Positions 25,488-34,438 of a stretch of 64,000 bases of DNA are shown one piece after another (position 1 is the first letter of the stretch; every line of letters begins with the position of its first letter). Under the pieces are notes generated by a model. It was not told the DNA's origin and searched no databases. It was given only the letters and a program-made list of their open reading frames with translations. The stretch spans positions 1,054,001 through 1,118,000 of the forward strand of contig NZ_JAWDIX010000001.1 of NCBI RefSeq assembly GCF_032380675.1, written 5' to 3'. The position numbers and the translations under genes are program-made. Source of the stretch: Anaerolentibacter hominis. Lineage in GTDB: Bacteria > Bacillota > Clostridia > Lachnospirales > Lachnospiraceae.

Positions 25488-26941
25488 AGCTTTCCGGAGA
25501 GGCTTTTCAGTATGATATCATTTCACTGGTGAAGGCCTTTTATCCGGAGGAAAAGATAGCGCTGTGCAGGGGCGAAGACGACGGCGGAGGGCCCCTGATC
25601 CAGGTAGATACCGGTGAGGATGCTATCCGTATTCAGGTATTTGAAGAGGAACGTGCCGCCGCTTCTTACGAAGAGCCGGTGAACCAGAAACCAGCTGCAG
25701 ACCTGGCATATAAAAGAGAGTATAAAAAGCTGCTGAAGAAGGTGATATATCACTGTCTCAGTGATTATTTGAAGAAAGAACTTCCCTGGGGAACTCTGAC
25801 CGGCGTGCGTCCCACCAAACTCTGTGTCGACCACCTGGAGAAGGGGTTTGGCCCGGAAGAAACGGTACAGTTCATGGAGGATGATTACTGGTGTTCCAGA
25901 GAGCGGGCCGAGCTTGGCACGGAGATTGCCGGGCGGGAGATTATGCTGCTCCGGGATATCGACTACCGCAGGGAATACAGCATCTACATTGGGATTCCAT
26001 TCTGCCCCACCACCTGTCTGTACTGCTCCTTTACGTCGTATTCCCTGGCCGACTACGGTCAGTGGATCAGTCAGTATCTGGACTGCCTGTTCCGGGAGAT
26101 TGAGGCGGTTGGCCGGATGTGCAGGGACAGGAAAATTACAGCTGTCTATGTGGGCGGAGGTACCCCCACAACGCTGAATGAGGCCCAGCTTTTTGCACTG
26201 ATCAGAAAGATTAAAGAGACGTTTCCCATGTCCGGCGTCCGGGAATTTACGGTGGAAGCCGGAAGACCGGATAGCTTGACACCCGGCAAGCTCTGTCTGC
26301 TCCGGGATCTTGGTGTGACAAGAATCTCCATTAATCCTCAGTCCATGCAGCAAAAGACTTTGGACCTGATCGGCAGAAAGCATACGGTGGAGCAGATCAA
26401 TGAAGCCTTTGCCATGGCGAGGGAGGCCGGCCATGACAATATTAACATGGATCTTATCATCGGTCTGCCCGGAGAAAATGCGAAGGATGTAGCAGGGACA
26501 CTTGAGAAAATGAAAGAGCTGGGACCGGACAGCCTGACCGTTCATGCTCTGGCGTTAAAACGGGCGTCTGCACTTACCAGAGATTTTGAACAATACCGGG
26601 ATCGGGTTCCTACGGATACCGTCCGTATGCAGCAGGAGACATATGCATTTGCCAAAGAGCAGGGATACCTGCCTTACTATTTGTACCGGCAGAAGAATAT
26701 GGCGGAGAATCTGGAGAATATCGGTTATGCAAAGCCGGGTAAAGAAGGGCTGTATAATGTACTGATTATGGAGGAAAAGCAGACGATTCTGGCCTGCGGG
26801 GCAGGTGCTTCCTCCAAGTTTGTCTATCATGATGAAAACCGTATTGAGCGGGTGGAAAATGTAAAGAGTATCCGGGATTATCTGGAACGGGTTGATGAAA
26901 TGATTGAAAGAAAGAGCCGTAAATGCGGAGATTTGGGTTGA
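25475..26941 (+). CDS. hemZ: Coproporphyrinogen dehydrogenase HemZ (radical SAM)
   Basis: A 488-residue radical SAM enzyme. The cluster motif C-P-T-T-C-L-Y-C lies near residue 178 after YSIYIGIPF, followed by the glycine-rich GGGTPTT near 230 and the INMDLIIGLPGE stretch typical of HemN-like proteins. The long N-terminal extension (about 165 residues with LTGVRPTKL) is the HemZ hallmark. HemZ-type proteins carry out or assist oxygen-independent coproporphyrinogen oxidation, although in organisms without a full haem pathway they may have another role. The window holds no other haem gene. It overlaps the MBL gene by 13 nt. Confidence 0.9.
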   Translation: MVRLKLSGEAFQYDIISLVKAFYPEEKIALCRGEDDGGGPLIQVDTGEDAIRIQVFEEERAAASYEEPVNQKPAADLAYKREYKKLLKKVIYHCLSDYLKKELPWGTLTGVRPTKLCVDHLEKGFGPEETVQFMEDDYWCSRERAELGTEIAGREIMLLRDIDYRREYSIYIGIPFCPTTCLYCSFTSYSLADYGQWISQYLDCLFREIEAVGRMCRDRKITAVYVGGGTPTTLNEAQLFALIRKIKETFPMSGVREFTVEAGRPDSLTPGKLCLLRDLGVTRISINPQSMQQKTLDLIGRKHTVEQINEAFAMAREAGHDNINMDLIIGLPGENAKDVAGTLEKMKELGPDSLTVHALALKRASALTRDFEQYRDRVPTDTVRMQQETYAFAKEQGYLPYYLYRQKNMAENLENIGYAKPGKEGLYNVLIMEEKQTILACGAGASSKFVYHDENRIERVENVKSIRDYLERVDEMIERKSRKCGDLG

Positions 26942-26947
26942 TAGCAT

Positions 26948-27592
26948 ATGAAGCGGATAATTGAATTATTTTCGGGGATGGAAGAGAATAAGAAAAGAGA
27001 TCTGGCGGAGGCGGTGTTTCACGGCATGCTTGTAAGCAACCTGGCCCGGAGACTGGCACGGGAACTTGGCCTGCCGGAAGATCGGTGCTATACTATGGCT
27101 GTGGCGGGCATGGTACATGACGTGGGAAAGCTCCAGGTTAACAAGTATTTATACGGCGGTCCTGACCGCCTGGATATTGAGCAGATGCGCTATACCAGGA
27201 CTCATCCTACCTTTGGATTCCTTCATTTGATGGAAGAAGGGTATGATCCGGTTGTGCTGGAGGCTGTGCTGCACCATCATGAGAACTATGACGGTTCCGG
27301 TTATCCCGATAACCTTGCCGGAGAAGAGATACCTTATGAGGCCCGTATTCTCCGGGTGTGCGATGTATTTGCGGCGCTGGTGTCGGACCGGGCTTACCGG
27401 AAGGCTTTTGACGCGGAAACGGCTATGGATCTGATGATAGATGAAATTAAAAACTTTGATATGGAAATCTTTCTGGCTTTTCAGCGGATTGTGGCCGATG
27501 AAAGCTTTTGTGAGATAAAGGAAATGGTCCGGGATGCCAATGAAGTCTATGCGACATTTGCAGAAGATGACCCGGGAGAAGATTTGGAATAA
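26948..27592 (+). CDS. HD-GYP-type phosphohydrolase domain protein
   Basis: A 214-residue stand-alone HD domain protein. Motifs in order: FHGMLVSNLARRLA, VHDVGKLQV (HD pair, about residue 58), HHENYDGSGYP (the GYP signature, about 117-127) and the helix ILRVCDVFAALVSDRAYR. HD-GYP domains hydrolyse cyclic-di-GMP or related nucleotides; the glycine-tyrosine-proline motif and the flanking acidic residues are intact. No sensor or receiver domain is attached. It starts 6 nt after hemZ and is likely cotranscribed. Role in the hemZ-hisS context is not established. Confidence 0.88.
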   Translation: MKRIIELFSGMEENKKRDLAEAVFHGMLVSNLARRLARELGLPEDRCYTMAVAGMVHDVGKLQVNKYLYGGPDRLDIEQMRYTRTHPTFGFLHLMEEGYDPVVLEAVLHHHENYDGSGYPDNLAGEEIPYEARILRVCDVFAALVSDRAYRKAFDAETAMDLMIDEIKNFDMEIFLAFQRIVADESFCEIKEMVRDANEVYATFAEDDPGEDLE

Positions 27593-27634
27593 TGCCGGAG
27601 GGCAGAGTTTGATTAAAATTGGAGGAGGAACCCT

Positions 27635-28897
27635 ATGATTACACAGAGACCGAAAGGAACGCAGGACTGGTATGGAGACAGTATGCACAAACGGACACAG
27701 ATCGAACGGATCGCCAGAGAGCTGTGTGAAACTTATCATATCAAGGAGATTATCACTCCTGCTTTTGAACATACGGTACTGTTTGCCCGGGGAGTCGGGG
27801 AGACGACAGATGTGGTGCAGAAGGAGATGTATACGTTTGAGGATAAGGGCGGCAGAAGCATAACGCTCAAGCCTGAAGGTACTGCAGGCGCGATGCGGGC
27901 TTACCTGGAAAACAATATGTATGCCGATTCCCAGCCCACGAAACTGTTTTATGTAACACAGGCGTTCCGCTATGAGCAGCCCCAGAGCGGACGGCTCAGA
28001 CAGCATCATCAGTTTGGAGTGGAATTTGTGGGATCGAAAAGCCCCCTGGCTGAGGTGGAGCTGATCACACTGGTTACCACTTTTATCCGCAGACTGGGCT
28101 TAAAGGATGCCAGACTCCATATCAACAGCATAGGCTGTGCGGAGTGCCGCAGAACATATAATGAAGCGCTGCTCCGTTATCTGGATGAACATCAGGACAA
28201 GCTGTGTCCGACCTGCCGGGAGCGGATGTTAAAGAATCCGCTGCGTGTGATAGACTGCAAGGTCCCCTCCTGTAAGGATATTGTAGAAAATGCCCCCCGC
28301 ACCATCGACTATCTGGATGAGGAGTGCAGGGATCACTTCGAGGAACTGCAGTCCTTATTGAATGCATTGAATATTCCCTTCGAGATTGATACGGGGATTG
28401 TAAGAGGGCTGGATTACTATACAAAGACCGTATTTGAGTTTGTCAATTCAGAGGGCTTTACCCTCTGCGGCGGCGGAAGATATGATAATCTGATTCACGA
28501 GATAGATGAAAAGCAGAGTATTCCCTCTGTCGGTTTCGGAATGGGCATTGAGCGTATCCTTTATTTCCTGGACAAGGAGGGGATCGAACTTAAACCGGAG
28601 AAACCGGTGGAGCTCTATGTGGGAATTCTGGGCAAAGAGGCGAAGGCGCGAGCATTTGCTCTGGTAACAGAACTCAGGGAAGCCGGACTTGTGGTGGAGA
28701 CCGACTATATGGACCGGAGCGTGAAGGCCCAGATGAAATATGCCAATAAGATCGGTGCGAGAAATACGGTTATCCTGGGCGAGAATGAGCTCAGTGAAAA
28801 TAAATGTGTGATAAAAAATATGGAGAGCCACGAGCAGACAGAATGTAAGCTGGATGAGATGGCGGCATTTTTTACCAATAAGCGGGAGGATAATTAA
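27635..28897 (+). CDS. hisS: Histidyl-tRNA synthetase
   Basis: A 420-residue class II synthetase, standard length. It charges tRNA-His. Motif 2 is seen as FRYEQPQSGRLRQHHQFGVE (about residues 113-132), the histidine-specific motifs as LDYYTKTVFEF and the GGGRYD loop, motif 3 as GFGMGIERILYFL, and the C-terminal anticodon-binding domain begins near 325 (VELYVGILG). A zinc-like cysteine group (CAECRR, CPTCRERM) is present in the insertion, as in many Clostridia. GGAGGAGG lies before ATG 27635. A tRNA-His gene occurs in the cluster at 57289. Confidence 0.96.
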   Translation: MITQRPKGTQDWYGDSMHKRTQIERIARELCETYHIKEIITPAFEHTVLFARGVGETTDVVQKEMYTFEDKGGRSITLKPEGTAGAMRAYLENNMYADSQPTKLFYVTQAFRYEQPQSGRLRQHHQFGVEFVGSKSPLAEVELITLVTTFIRRLGLKDARLHINSIGCAECRRTYNEALLRYLDEHQDKLCPTCRERMLKNPLRVIDCKVPSCKDIVENAPRTIDYLDEECRDHFEELQSLLNALNIPFEIDTGIVRGLDYYTKTVFEFVNSEGFTLCGGGRYDNLIHEIDEKQSIPSVGFGMGIERILYFLDKEGIELKPEKPVELYVGILGKEAKARAFALVTELREAGLVVETDYMDRSVKAQMKYANKIGARNTVILGENELSENKCVIKNMESHEQTECKLDEMAAFFTNKREDN

Positions 28898-28898
28898 C

Positions 28899-30689
28899 AT
28901 GGCAGAGTCGATGAAGGGACTTCACAGAAGTCACCGGTGCACGGAGGTTTCCAGAGAGAATATCGGGCAGAGTGTAACCGTGATGGGCTGGGTTCAGAAA
29001 AGAAGAAATCTGGGCGGTATGATCTTTGTAGATCTGAGGGACCGTTCCGGTTTGCTGCAGATCGTATTTGACGAGGAGGACAGCGAATTTAAGGATTTTG
29101 AAAAAGCAGGAAAGCTGCGGAGCGAGTTCGTTATCGCCGTAAAGGGAGAGGTGAGCCTTCGTTCCGGCGCTGTCAATGAAAATTTAAAGACGGGTGATAT
29201 CGAGATCCGGGCAAAGGAACTGAGAATTCTTTCTGAGGCCCAGACACCGCCGTTTCCGGTGGAGGAGGAGAGCAGTACCAAAGAAGAACTCCGGTTGAAA
29301 TACCGCTATCTGGATCTGCGCCGTCCGGATCTGCAGAAAAATATTATGCTGCGCAGCAAAATTGCCTTTCTGACGAGAGAGTTTTTAACAGAGGAAGGGT
29401 TTCTGGAGATTGAGACTCCGATGCTGATGAAGAGCACACCGGAAGGGGCCAGAGATTATCTGGTGCCAAGCCGGGTTCATCCGGGTAACTTTTATGCGCT
29501 TCCCCAGTCTCCCCAGATTTTCAAGCAGCTGCTCATGTGTTCCGGTTATGACCGTTATTTCCAGATTGCGCGGTGCTTCCGGGATGAGGATTTAAGGGCG
29601 GACCGGCAGCCGGAATTTACTCAGATTGATATGGAATTATCCTTTGTGGATCAGGACGATGTGATGGACGTCAACGAGCGCCTGCTGAAAAAGCTGTTTG
29701 CTGAGATTGGCGTGGAGGTATCCCTTCCGATACAGAGAATGACCTATGCGGAGGCGATGGACCGGTTTGGCTCCGACAAACCGGATCTGCGTTTCGGAAT
29801 GGAATTAAAAAATGTATCCGACGTCGTAAAAGACTGTGGGTTCGGCGTGTTCACAGGCGCGTTGGAAAATGGCGGCAGCGTGCGCGGAATCAATGCTTCC
29901 GGCCAGGCAGGTATGCCGAGAAAGAAAATTGATGCTCTCGTGGAATTTGCCAAGGATTACGGGGCGAAGGGTCTTGCCTACCTGGCAGTAAATGAGGACG
30001 GCACATATAAATCTTCCTTCGCCAAGTTTATGAAGCCGGAGGAACTGGATGCGCTGGTTTCGGCTATGGAGGGAAAACCGGGTGACCTGCTGTTGTTTGC
30101 CGCGGATAAATCCAGGGTTGTCTTCGACGTACTTGGCGCTCTGCGTGTGGAGCTGGCGGATAAGCTGGGGCTGTTAAATAAGAATGAGTTTAAGTTTGTA
30201 TGGATCACTGAATTCCCGCTGTTAGAGTGGTCTGAGGAACAGAAACGTTTTACCGCGATGCATCATCCATTTACCATGCCGATGGAGGAAGATTTATGCT
30301 ACATTGATTCTGATCCGGGCAAGGTCCGTGCAAAAGCCTATGATATCGTATTAAACGGTACGGAGATCGGCGGAGGGTCCGTGCGTATCTATCAGGACGA
30401 TGTGCAGGAGAAGATGTTTGAGGCTCTTGGCTTTACGAAAGAAGAGGCTTACGATCGTTTTGGATTCCTGCTGAATGCCTTTAAATATGGAGTACCCCCT
30501 CATGCCGGTCTGGCATATGGCCTGGACCGTCTGGTGATGCTGATGGCCGGGGAGGACAGCATCCGGGATGTGATCGCGTTCCCGAAGGTAAAGGATGCAT
30601 CCTGTCTGATGTCCGAGGCGCCGAACGTGGTAGACGAAAAGCAGCTTGAGGAACTGGGCATCCGGATCTGTACGTCAGAGAATGAGTAA
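28899..30689 (+). CDS. aspS: Aspartyl-tRNA synthetase
   Basis: About 596 residues, the full bacterial length including the GAD insertion. N-terminal OB-fold (VTVMGWVQKRRNLGGMIFVDLRD), motif 2 FRDEDLRADRQPEFTQID near residue 230, and the C-terminal GLAYGLDRLVMLMAGEDSIRD (motif 3, split here). ATG 28899 begins one base after the hisS stop and has GGGAGG 10 nt upstream; an in-frame ATG at 28854 lies inside hisS and is rejected. The last gene of the tightly packed hisS-aspS pair. Confidence 0.96.
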   Translation: MAESMKGLHRSHRCTEVSRENIGQSVTVMGWVQKRRNLGGMIFVDLRDRSGLLQIVFDEEDSEFKDFEKAGKLRSEFVIAVKGEVSLRSGAVNENLKTGDIEIRAKELRILSEAQTPPFPVEEESSTKEELRLKYRYLDLRRPDLQKNIMLRSKIAFLTREFLTEEGFLEIETPMLMKSTPEGARDYLVPSRVHPGNFYALPQSPQIFKQLLMCSGYDRYFQIARCFRDEDLRADRQPEFTQIDMELSFVDQDDVMDVNERLLKKLFAEIGVEVSLPIQRMTYAEAMDRFGSDKPDLRFGMELKNVSDVVKDCGFGVFTGALENGGSVRGINASGQAGMPRKKIDALVEFAKDYGAKGLAYLAVNEDGTYKSSFAKFMKPEELDALVSAMEGKPGDLLLFAADKSRVVFDVLGALRVELADKLGLLNKNEFKFVWITEFPLLEWSEEQKRFTAMHHPFTMPMEEDLCYIDSDPGKVRAKAYDIVLNGTEIGGGSVRIYQDDVQEKMFEALGFTKEEAYDRFGFLLNAFKYGVPPHAGLAYGLDRLVMLMAGEDSIRDVIAFPKVKDASCLMSEAPNVVDEKQLEELGIRICTSENE

Positions 30690-30701
30690 CAGGGCAGAGC
30701 G

Positions 30702-30980
30702 ATGGAGTATATTTACGAAACGGCTGCCGGTTATCTGATTCTTATCAACCTGATTGGCTTTGGATTAATGGGCTTGGATAAAAGACGGGCCAGACTTCAT
30801 AAATGGAGGATCAAAGAGCATACTCTGTTTGCAGCTGCGCTGCTTGGAGGAAGTATAGGTTCGATTTTGGGAATGTATTTCTTCCGTCACAAAACGAAAC
30901 ACAGACAGTTTGTTATTGGAATGCCTTTGATTCTGATTTTTCAGCTCATTTTGTGCCTGATAATTGTCAAAATTGTTTGA
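30702..30980 (+). CDS. DUF1294 family small membrane protein
   Basis: A 92-residue protein with about three hydrophobic segments. The DUF1294 pattern is visible: N-L-I-G-F-G-L-M-G-L-D-K-R-R-A early, W-R-I-K-E and LGGSIGSILGMYFFRHKTKH in the middle, then a final helix. Function is unknown; fused homologues in other bacteria carry a cold-shock domain, and notably a cold-shock gene follows 158 bp downstream here. It starts 12 nt after aspS without a clear ribosome binding site and may be translated by coupling. Confidence 0.85.
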   Translation: MEYIYETAAGYLILINLIGFGLMGLDKRRARLHKWRIKEHTLFAAALLGGSIGSILGMYFFRHKTKHRQFVIGMPLILIFQLILCLIIVKIV

Positions 30981-31005
30981 CAGATATGCCCGGCGGTGTT
31001 AGAAT
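30977..31005 (+). promoter_or_regulatory. Promoter of the cold-shock gene
   Basis: TTGACA (30977-30982), 17-bp spacer, TAGAAT (31000-31005). Transcription would start near 31012, giving a leader of about 127 nt, as is usual for cspA-type genes. Confidence 0.8.
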
Positions 31006-31138
31006 GAAACTGTCATAAACGGAAGGCATAAAAATGCGATTGAGAGCTGTCTTCCAAGACCCGGCAAAAGGCCGAAACAGAGTGTTTAAAAGGCCTCGCG
31101 GGGAATAATATTTTTTTATATCTATGGAGGAATTTGAC

Positions 31139-31339
31139 ATGAACAGAGGTACTGTAAAGTGGTTCAACAACCAAAAGGGTTATGGATTTATTTCCGATGA
31201 AACAGGCAATGATGTATTCGTACACTACAGTGGTTTAAACATGGACGGTTTCAAGTCCCTGGAAGAAGGCCAGGAAGTAGAATTCGAAGTAATTAACGGA
31301 GAGAAAGGCCCTCAGGCTGTTAACGTTACAAGAGTATAA
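31139..31339 (+). CDS. Cold-shock protein (CspA/CspB family)
   Basis: A 66-residue single cold-shock domain, the exact family length. RNP-1 is seen as KGYGFIS and RNP-2 as VFVHYS, with the opening NRGTVKWFNNQ. It binds single-stranded RNA and DNA and acts as an RNA chaperone. ATG 31139 follows TGGAGG by 8 nt; the ATG at 31124 is part of that site. The long leader is a likely control point for temperature. A terminator follows at 31429. Confidence 0.96.
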   Translation: MNRGTVKWFNNQKGYGFISDETGNDVFVHYSGLNMDGFKSLEEGQEVEFEVINGEKGPQAVNVTRV

Positions 31340-31428
31340 TCGAAACCAGAATTCAGTGTACCTTTGTATATATAAGAAGTTTGTGCTTTGTTATACATGA
31401 ATGCGTATATTGTAATGAGTGAAGATTA

Positions 31429-31461
31429 GAAAAAGGCTGCCCTGTCGGGCGGCCTTTTTTA
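31429..31461 (+). terminator. Terminator after the cold-shock gene
   Basis: AAAGGCTGCCC pairs with GGGCGGCCTTT (one G-U pair) around TGTC and is followed by TTT. Confidence 0.9.
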
Positions 31462-31475
31462 TTGAGGGAGACGGG

Positions 31476-32723
31476 ATGTTTGATATAGAACTGGAAATTA
31501 CAAAACACCTGCAGGACCTTGCTTCTTTCAGTGCGACCGATCCGGAAACGGAGGGTGTGACCAGGCTGCCTTTTACCAGGGAGGCAGAAAAAGCTGCTGC
31601 TTATCTGAAACAGTATATGGAGGAGGCTGGCCTGCAGGTTCGGATCGACGGCACCGGTGCAGTCATCGGACGTTTGGAAGGAGAGCGGAAGGAGACGATT
31701 CTGACCGGCTCCCATTATGACAGTGTGACCAGAGGCGGAAAATATGACGGAACGGCAGGAATCGTCTGTGGTGTGACGGCAGTAAAACTTCTGCGTGAAC
31801 GAGGATGCCGTCCGGAATATTCCATTGAGGTAATTGCCACCAATGATGAAGAGGGATTTCGCTTTTCCAGAGGATTTCTGACCAGCACAGCCATGTGCGG
31901 CGGCTACACCGCCGGGGATTTGATGCATATTACCGAGGTCGGGACAGGGAAGCCCCTGGCGGAAATTATGAAAGAACAGGGTTTTCTTCCTGAGATGGTG
32001 GAAGCAGAGAAGGGGACTGCAGGCCGGTACAAGAGCTTCATAGAGGTACATGTGGAGCAGGGGCCGGTGCTGGAGAGTGAAGGTATGTCACTCGGTATTG
32101 TGACGGGGATTGCGGGAATTCACCGGTATTTCTTTCAGGTGACAGGTGTGGCAAACCATGCAGGAAGTACGCCTATGGATCACCGTGTTGACGCCCTCTA
32201 TATAGCCTCCCGGATTGTTCAGTATATCTATGAAGAGACTTCTTCCTGGCAGGGGGTTGTGGCTACAGTGGGGCATATGGAACTGACACCGAATGCGATG
32301 AATGTGATCCCGGGGGAGGCAAAGTTTACCCTGGACATGCGGTCTGCGGATGAGCAGAAGATGCTTAAGCTGTATGATAAAATCAGAAAATTTGCGGAGG
32401 AAGCCGCGGGGCAGGCCGGCGCGGGGCTGACGATAACACCGGGAACAAGGGCAGATGCTGTGTTTATGGATCAGAAGCTTCAGATGAGCCTGGAGCATGT
32501 GATACAGGAAGAAGGTTTTGCCTACCGCTATGTGGAGAGCGGCGCGGGCCATGATTCACAGGTGTTTGCAGGTTTTGTGCCCACAGCAATGCTGTTTGTT
32601 CCAAGCATTGGAGGAATCAGCCACAACAAGAAGGAATACACGGAGAGTTCCGATCTGGCCAGGGCGGCCAGGGTGCTTGCAGGAGTATTAGCAAGGGAGA
32701 CAGGAGAGGAGAAAGCAAAATGA
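31476..32723 (+). CDS. M20 family N-carbamoyl-amino-acid hydrolase / allantoate amidohydrolase-like enzyme
   Basis: About 415 residues from ATG 31476, after TGAGGGAG. It belongs to the hydantoinase/carbamoylase branch of M20: metal ligands in TGSHYDSV (about residue 72), YDGTAGIVCG (84), the glutamate pair in ATNDEEGFRFSRGF (118) and EVHVEQGPVLE (180), and a late histidine in GIHRYFFQ/NHAGSTPMDHR region (about 215) plus SGAGHDSQVF near 355. Such enzymes cleave carbamoyl or ureido C-N bonds, for example N-carbamoyl amino acids or allantoate. The exact substrate is unclear because no hydantoinase or allantoinase lies adjacent. Its stop overlaps the aldose epimerase start (ATGA). Confidence 0.85.
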   Translation: MFDIELEITKHLQDLASFSATDPETEGVTRLPFTREAEKAAAYLKQYMEEAGLQVRIDGTGAVIGRLEGERKETILTGSHYDSVTRGGKYDGTAGIVCGVTAVKLLRERGCRPEYSIEVIATNDEEGFRFSRGFLTSTAMCGGYTAGDLMHITEVGTGKPLAEIMKEQGFLPEMVEAEKGTAGRYKSFIEVHVEQGPVLESEGMSLGIVTGIAGIHRYFFQVTGVANHAGSTPMDHRVDALYIASRIVQYIYEETSSWQGVVATVGHMELTPNAMNVIPGEAKFTLDMRSADEQKMLKLYDKIRKFAEEAAGQAGAGLTITPGTRADAVFMDQKLQMSLEHVIQEEGFAYRYVESGAGHDSQVFAGFVPTAMLFVPSIGGISHNKKEYTESSDLARAARVLAGVLARETGEEKAK

Positions 32724-33778
32724 GTATAGCTAAGAAAGTATTTGGAACTACAAAAGATGGGACAAAGGTAATGCTCTATACGATGAAAAATAAAAACGGG
32801 ATGGAAGTGTCTGTGACCGATCTGGGAGCGTGTATTGTGAGCGTCCTGGCGCCGGACAGAAATGGAAAAATGGCGGATGTGGTCCTGGGCTACAAAAATG
32901 TGGCAGGATATGAGCAGAATAAACCCCACTTCGGCGGATTTATCGGCCGTGTGGGAAACAGGATCGGGGATGCCAGATTTGAACTGAACGGCAAGGTTTA
33001 TGAGCTTGATAAGAACAATGGCAGGAATAATCTTCATGGCGGCTTTGACGGCTATGAGAAGTTTATGTACGAGGCGGAATGTTCAGAGGAAGAAGAGCTT
33101 TGCTCCGTGGAGTTTTCCAGGCTGAGCCCGGATATGGAACAGGGTTTTCCGGGTAATCTGGACCTGACGGTGACCTATTCCCTTACTGACGATAATGAGC
33201 TGGTGCTGGAGTATTTTGCTGTATCCGATAAGGATACGCTGTGCAATCTGACCAATCACTCCTATTTTAACCTGGCAGGACATAATTCCGGTTCTGTGCA
33301 GAAGCAGGAGGTTCTGATTCTGGCGGATCAATATACGGCCACGACAGATGATCTGATTTCCACAGGCGAGCTTGTGGATGTGGAGGGGACTCCCCTTGAT
33401 TTCCGGATGAGAAAGCCGATCGGAAGAGATATTGACCAGGAATATCCGGCCTTAAAGCAGGGCGGCGGCTACGATCAGAACTTCTGTGTGAAAGTGTCCG
33501 GCAATGGGCTTGATAAGGTGGCGGAGCTGTATGATCCGGAGAGCGGAAGGAAGATGGAAGTCTTTTCTGAACTTCCGGGACTTCAGTTTTATTCCGGAAA
33601 TGGTATAAATGAGGGAGAAAACTGTAAGGAAGGCGCCGTATACGGGAAGCGTTCCGGTGTCTGCTTTGAGACACAGTACTATCCCAATGCCTGCAATATT
33701 GATTCTTTTGAGGGATATACGCTGAAAGCAGGGGAAGAATATGACTGTGCGACGATCTATCGTTTTTCAGCAGAGTAA
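32720..33778 (+). CDS. galM: Aldose 1-epimerase (galactose mutarotase)
   Basis: A 352-residue beta-sandwich enzyme that interconverts alpha and beta anomers of sugars such as galactose and glucose. Visible: GFIGRVGNRIGDARF near residue 73, NNLHGG (about 100, with a catalytic-region histidine), TNHSYFNLAGH (catalytic histidine, about 178) and the late C-terminal FETQYYPNACN with the catalytic glutamate in this region. It overlaps the M20 gene by 4 nt. The pairing of a carbamoylase with a mutarotase is probably transcriptional convenience. Confidence 0.93.
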   Translation: MSIAKKVFGTTKDGTKVMLYTMKNKNGMEVSVTDLGACIVSVLAPDRNGKMADVVLGYKNVAGYEQNKPHFGGFIGRVGNRIGDARFELNGKVYELDKNNGRNNLHGGFDGYEKFMYEAECSEEEELCSVEFSRLSPDMEQGFPGNLDLTVTYSLTDDNELVLEYFAVSDKDTLCNLTNHSYFNLAGHNSGSVQKQEVLILADQYTATTDDLISTGELVDVEGTPLDFRMRKPIGRDIDQEYPALKQGGGYDQNFCVKVSGNGLDKVAELYDPESGRKMEVFSELPGLQFYSGNGINEGENCKEGAVYGKRSGVCFETQYYPNACNIDSFEGYTLKAGEEYDCATIYRFSAE

Positions 33779-33798
33779 GAGTTGAAATAAAGCTTGTG

Positions 33799-33834
33799 AA
33801 AATCGCTGCCGGCACTGCCGACAGCGATTTTTTC
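33799..33834 (+). terminator. Terminator after galM
   Basis: AAAATCGCTG pairs with CAGCGATTTT around a GC-rich inner loop and is followed by a T run. Confidence 0.9.
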
Positions 33835-33911
33835 TATTACATAGGAGTGTTCTCCAACCTTTTCTATGTTAAAAACATTCTTACGAATTTATTTTCTTTT
33901 TTATGAAATGT

Positions 33912-33941
33912 TGTAACGATTCGGCCCTATCCCGGTCTTAC
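33912..33941 (+). promoter_or_regulatory. ECF-type promoter of the sigma factor operon
   Basis: TGTAAC (33912-33917) and GTCTTAC (33935-33941) have the spacing and wording of an ECF sigma promoter (TGTAAC with about 17 bp to a GTC core), not of a vegetative one. It suggests that the sigma factor directs its own operon. Confidence 0.5.
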
Positions 33942-33961
33942 TGGAGAAGAGAGGTGAAGAT

Positions 33962-34438
33962 GTGACTGAATTTGAAGAATTATATGCCAGGTATTTTCCG
34001 GAAGTTTACCGCTATATTTTTTCTCTCTGCCGGGACCCGTATATAGCCGAGGAGATTGCCCAGGAGACATTTTTTAAGGCCCTGCGCAGTATCGGCGGGT
34101 TCCGGGGTGACTGCAGGCTGGATGTCTGGCTGTGTCAGATCGCCAGGAATACTTATTTTACAGAACTTGAGAAAAGCAAGAAAAGAGGTAAACGAGAACC
34201 TGAGGAAGTACAGGATACTTCTCCTGCTCCCGAACAGTTGCTGGCAGACCGGGAGCAGGCGGAAAAGATACATGCGATTCTTCACCGGATGGAGGAACCG
34301 TATAAGGAGGTATTCATGCTTCGGGTATTTGGCGAACTGAGCTTCCGTCAGATCAGCGGATTGTTTGGGAAGACGGAGAGCTGGGCGAGGGTTACGTTTT
34401 ACAGAGCAAAAAAGAAAATAAGGGAGGAATTGGAATGA
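33962..34438 (+). CDS. ECF-type RNA polymerase sigma factor
   Basis: A 158-residue sigma-70 family protein containing only regions 2 and 4, the ECF layout. Region 2: FEELYARYFPEVYRYIFSLC and EEIAQETFFKALRSI; region 4: MEEPYKEVFMLRVFGELSF then RQISGLFGKTESWARVTFYRAKKKIR as helix-turn-helix. It starts with GTG at 33962 behind GAGAGGTGAAG. Its stop overlaps the start of the anti-sigma gene (ATGA), so the two are cotranslated. It probably responds to an envelope stress sensed by the partner. Confidence 0.9.
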   Translation: MTEFEELYARYFPEVYRYIFSLCRDPYIAEEIAQETFFKALRSIGGFRGDCRLDVWLCQIARNTYFTELEKSKKRGKREPEEVQDTSPAPEQLLADREQAEKIHAILHRMEEPYKEVFMLRVFGELSFRQISGLFGKTESWARVTFYRAKKKIREELE

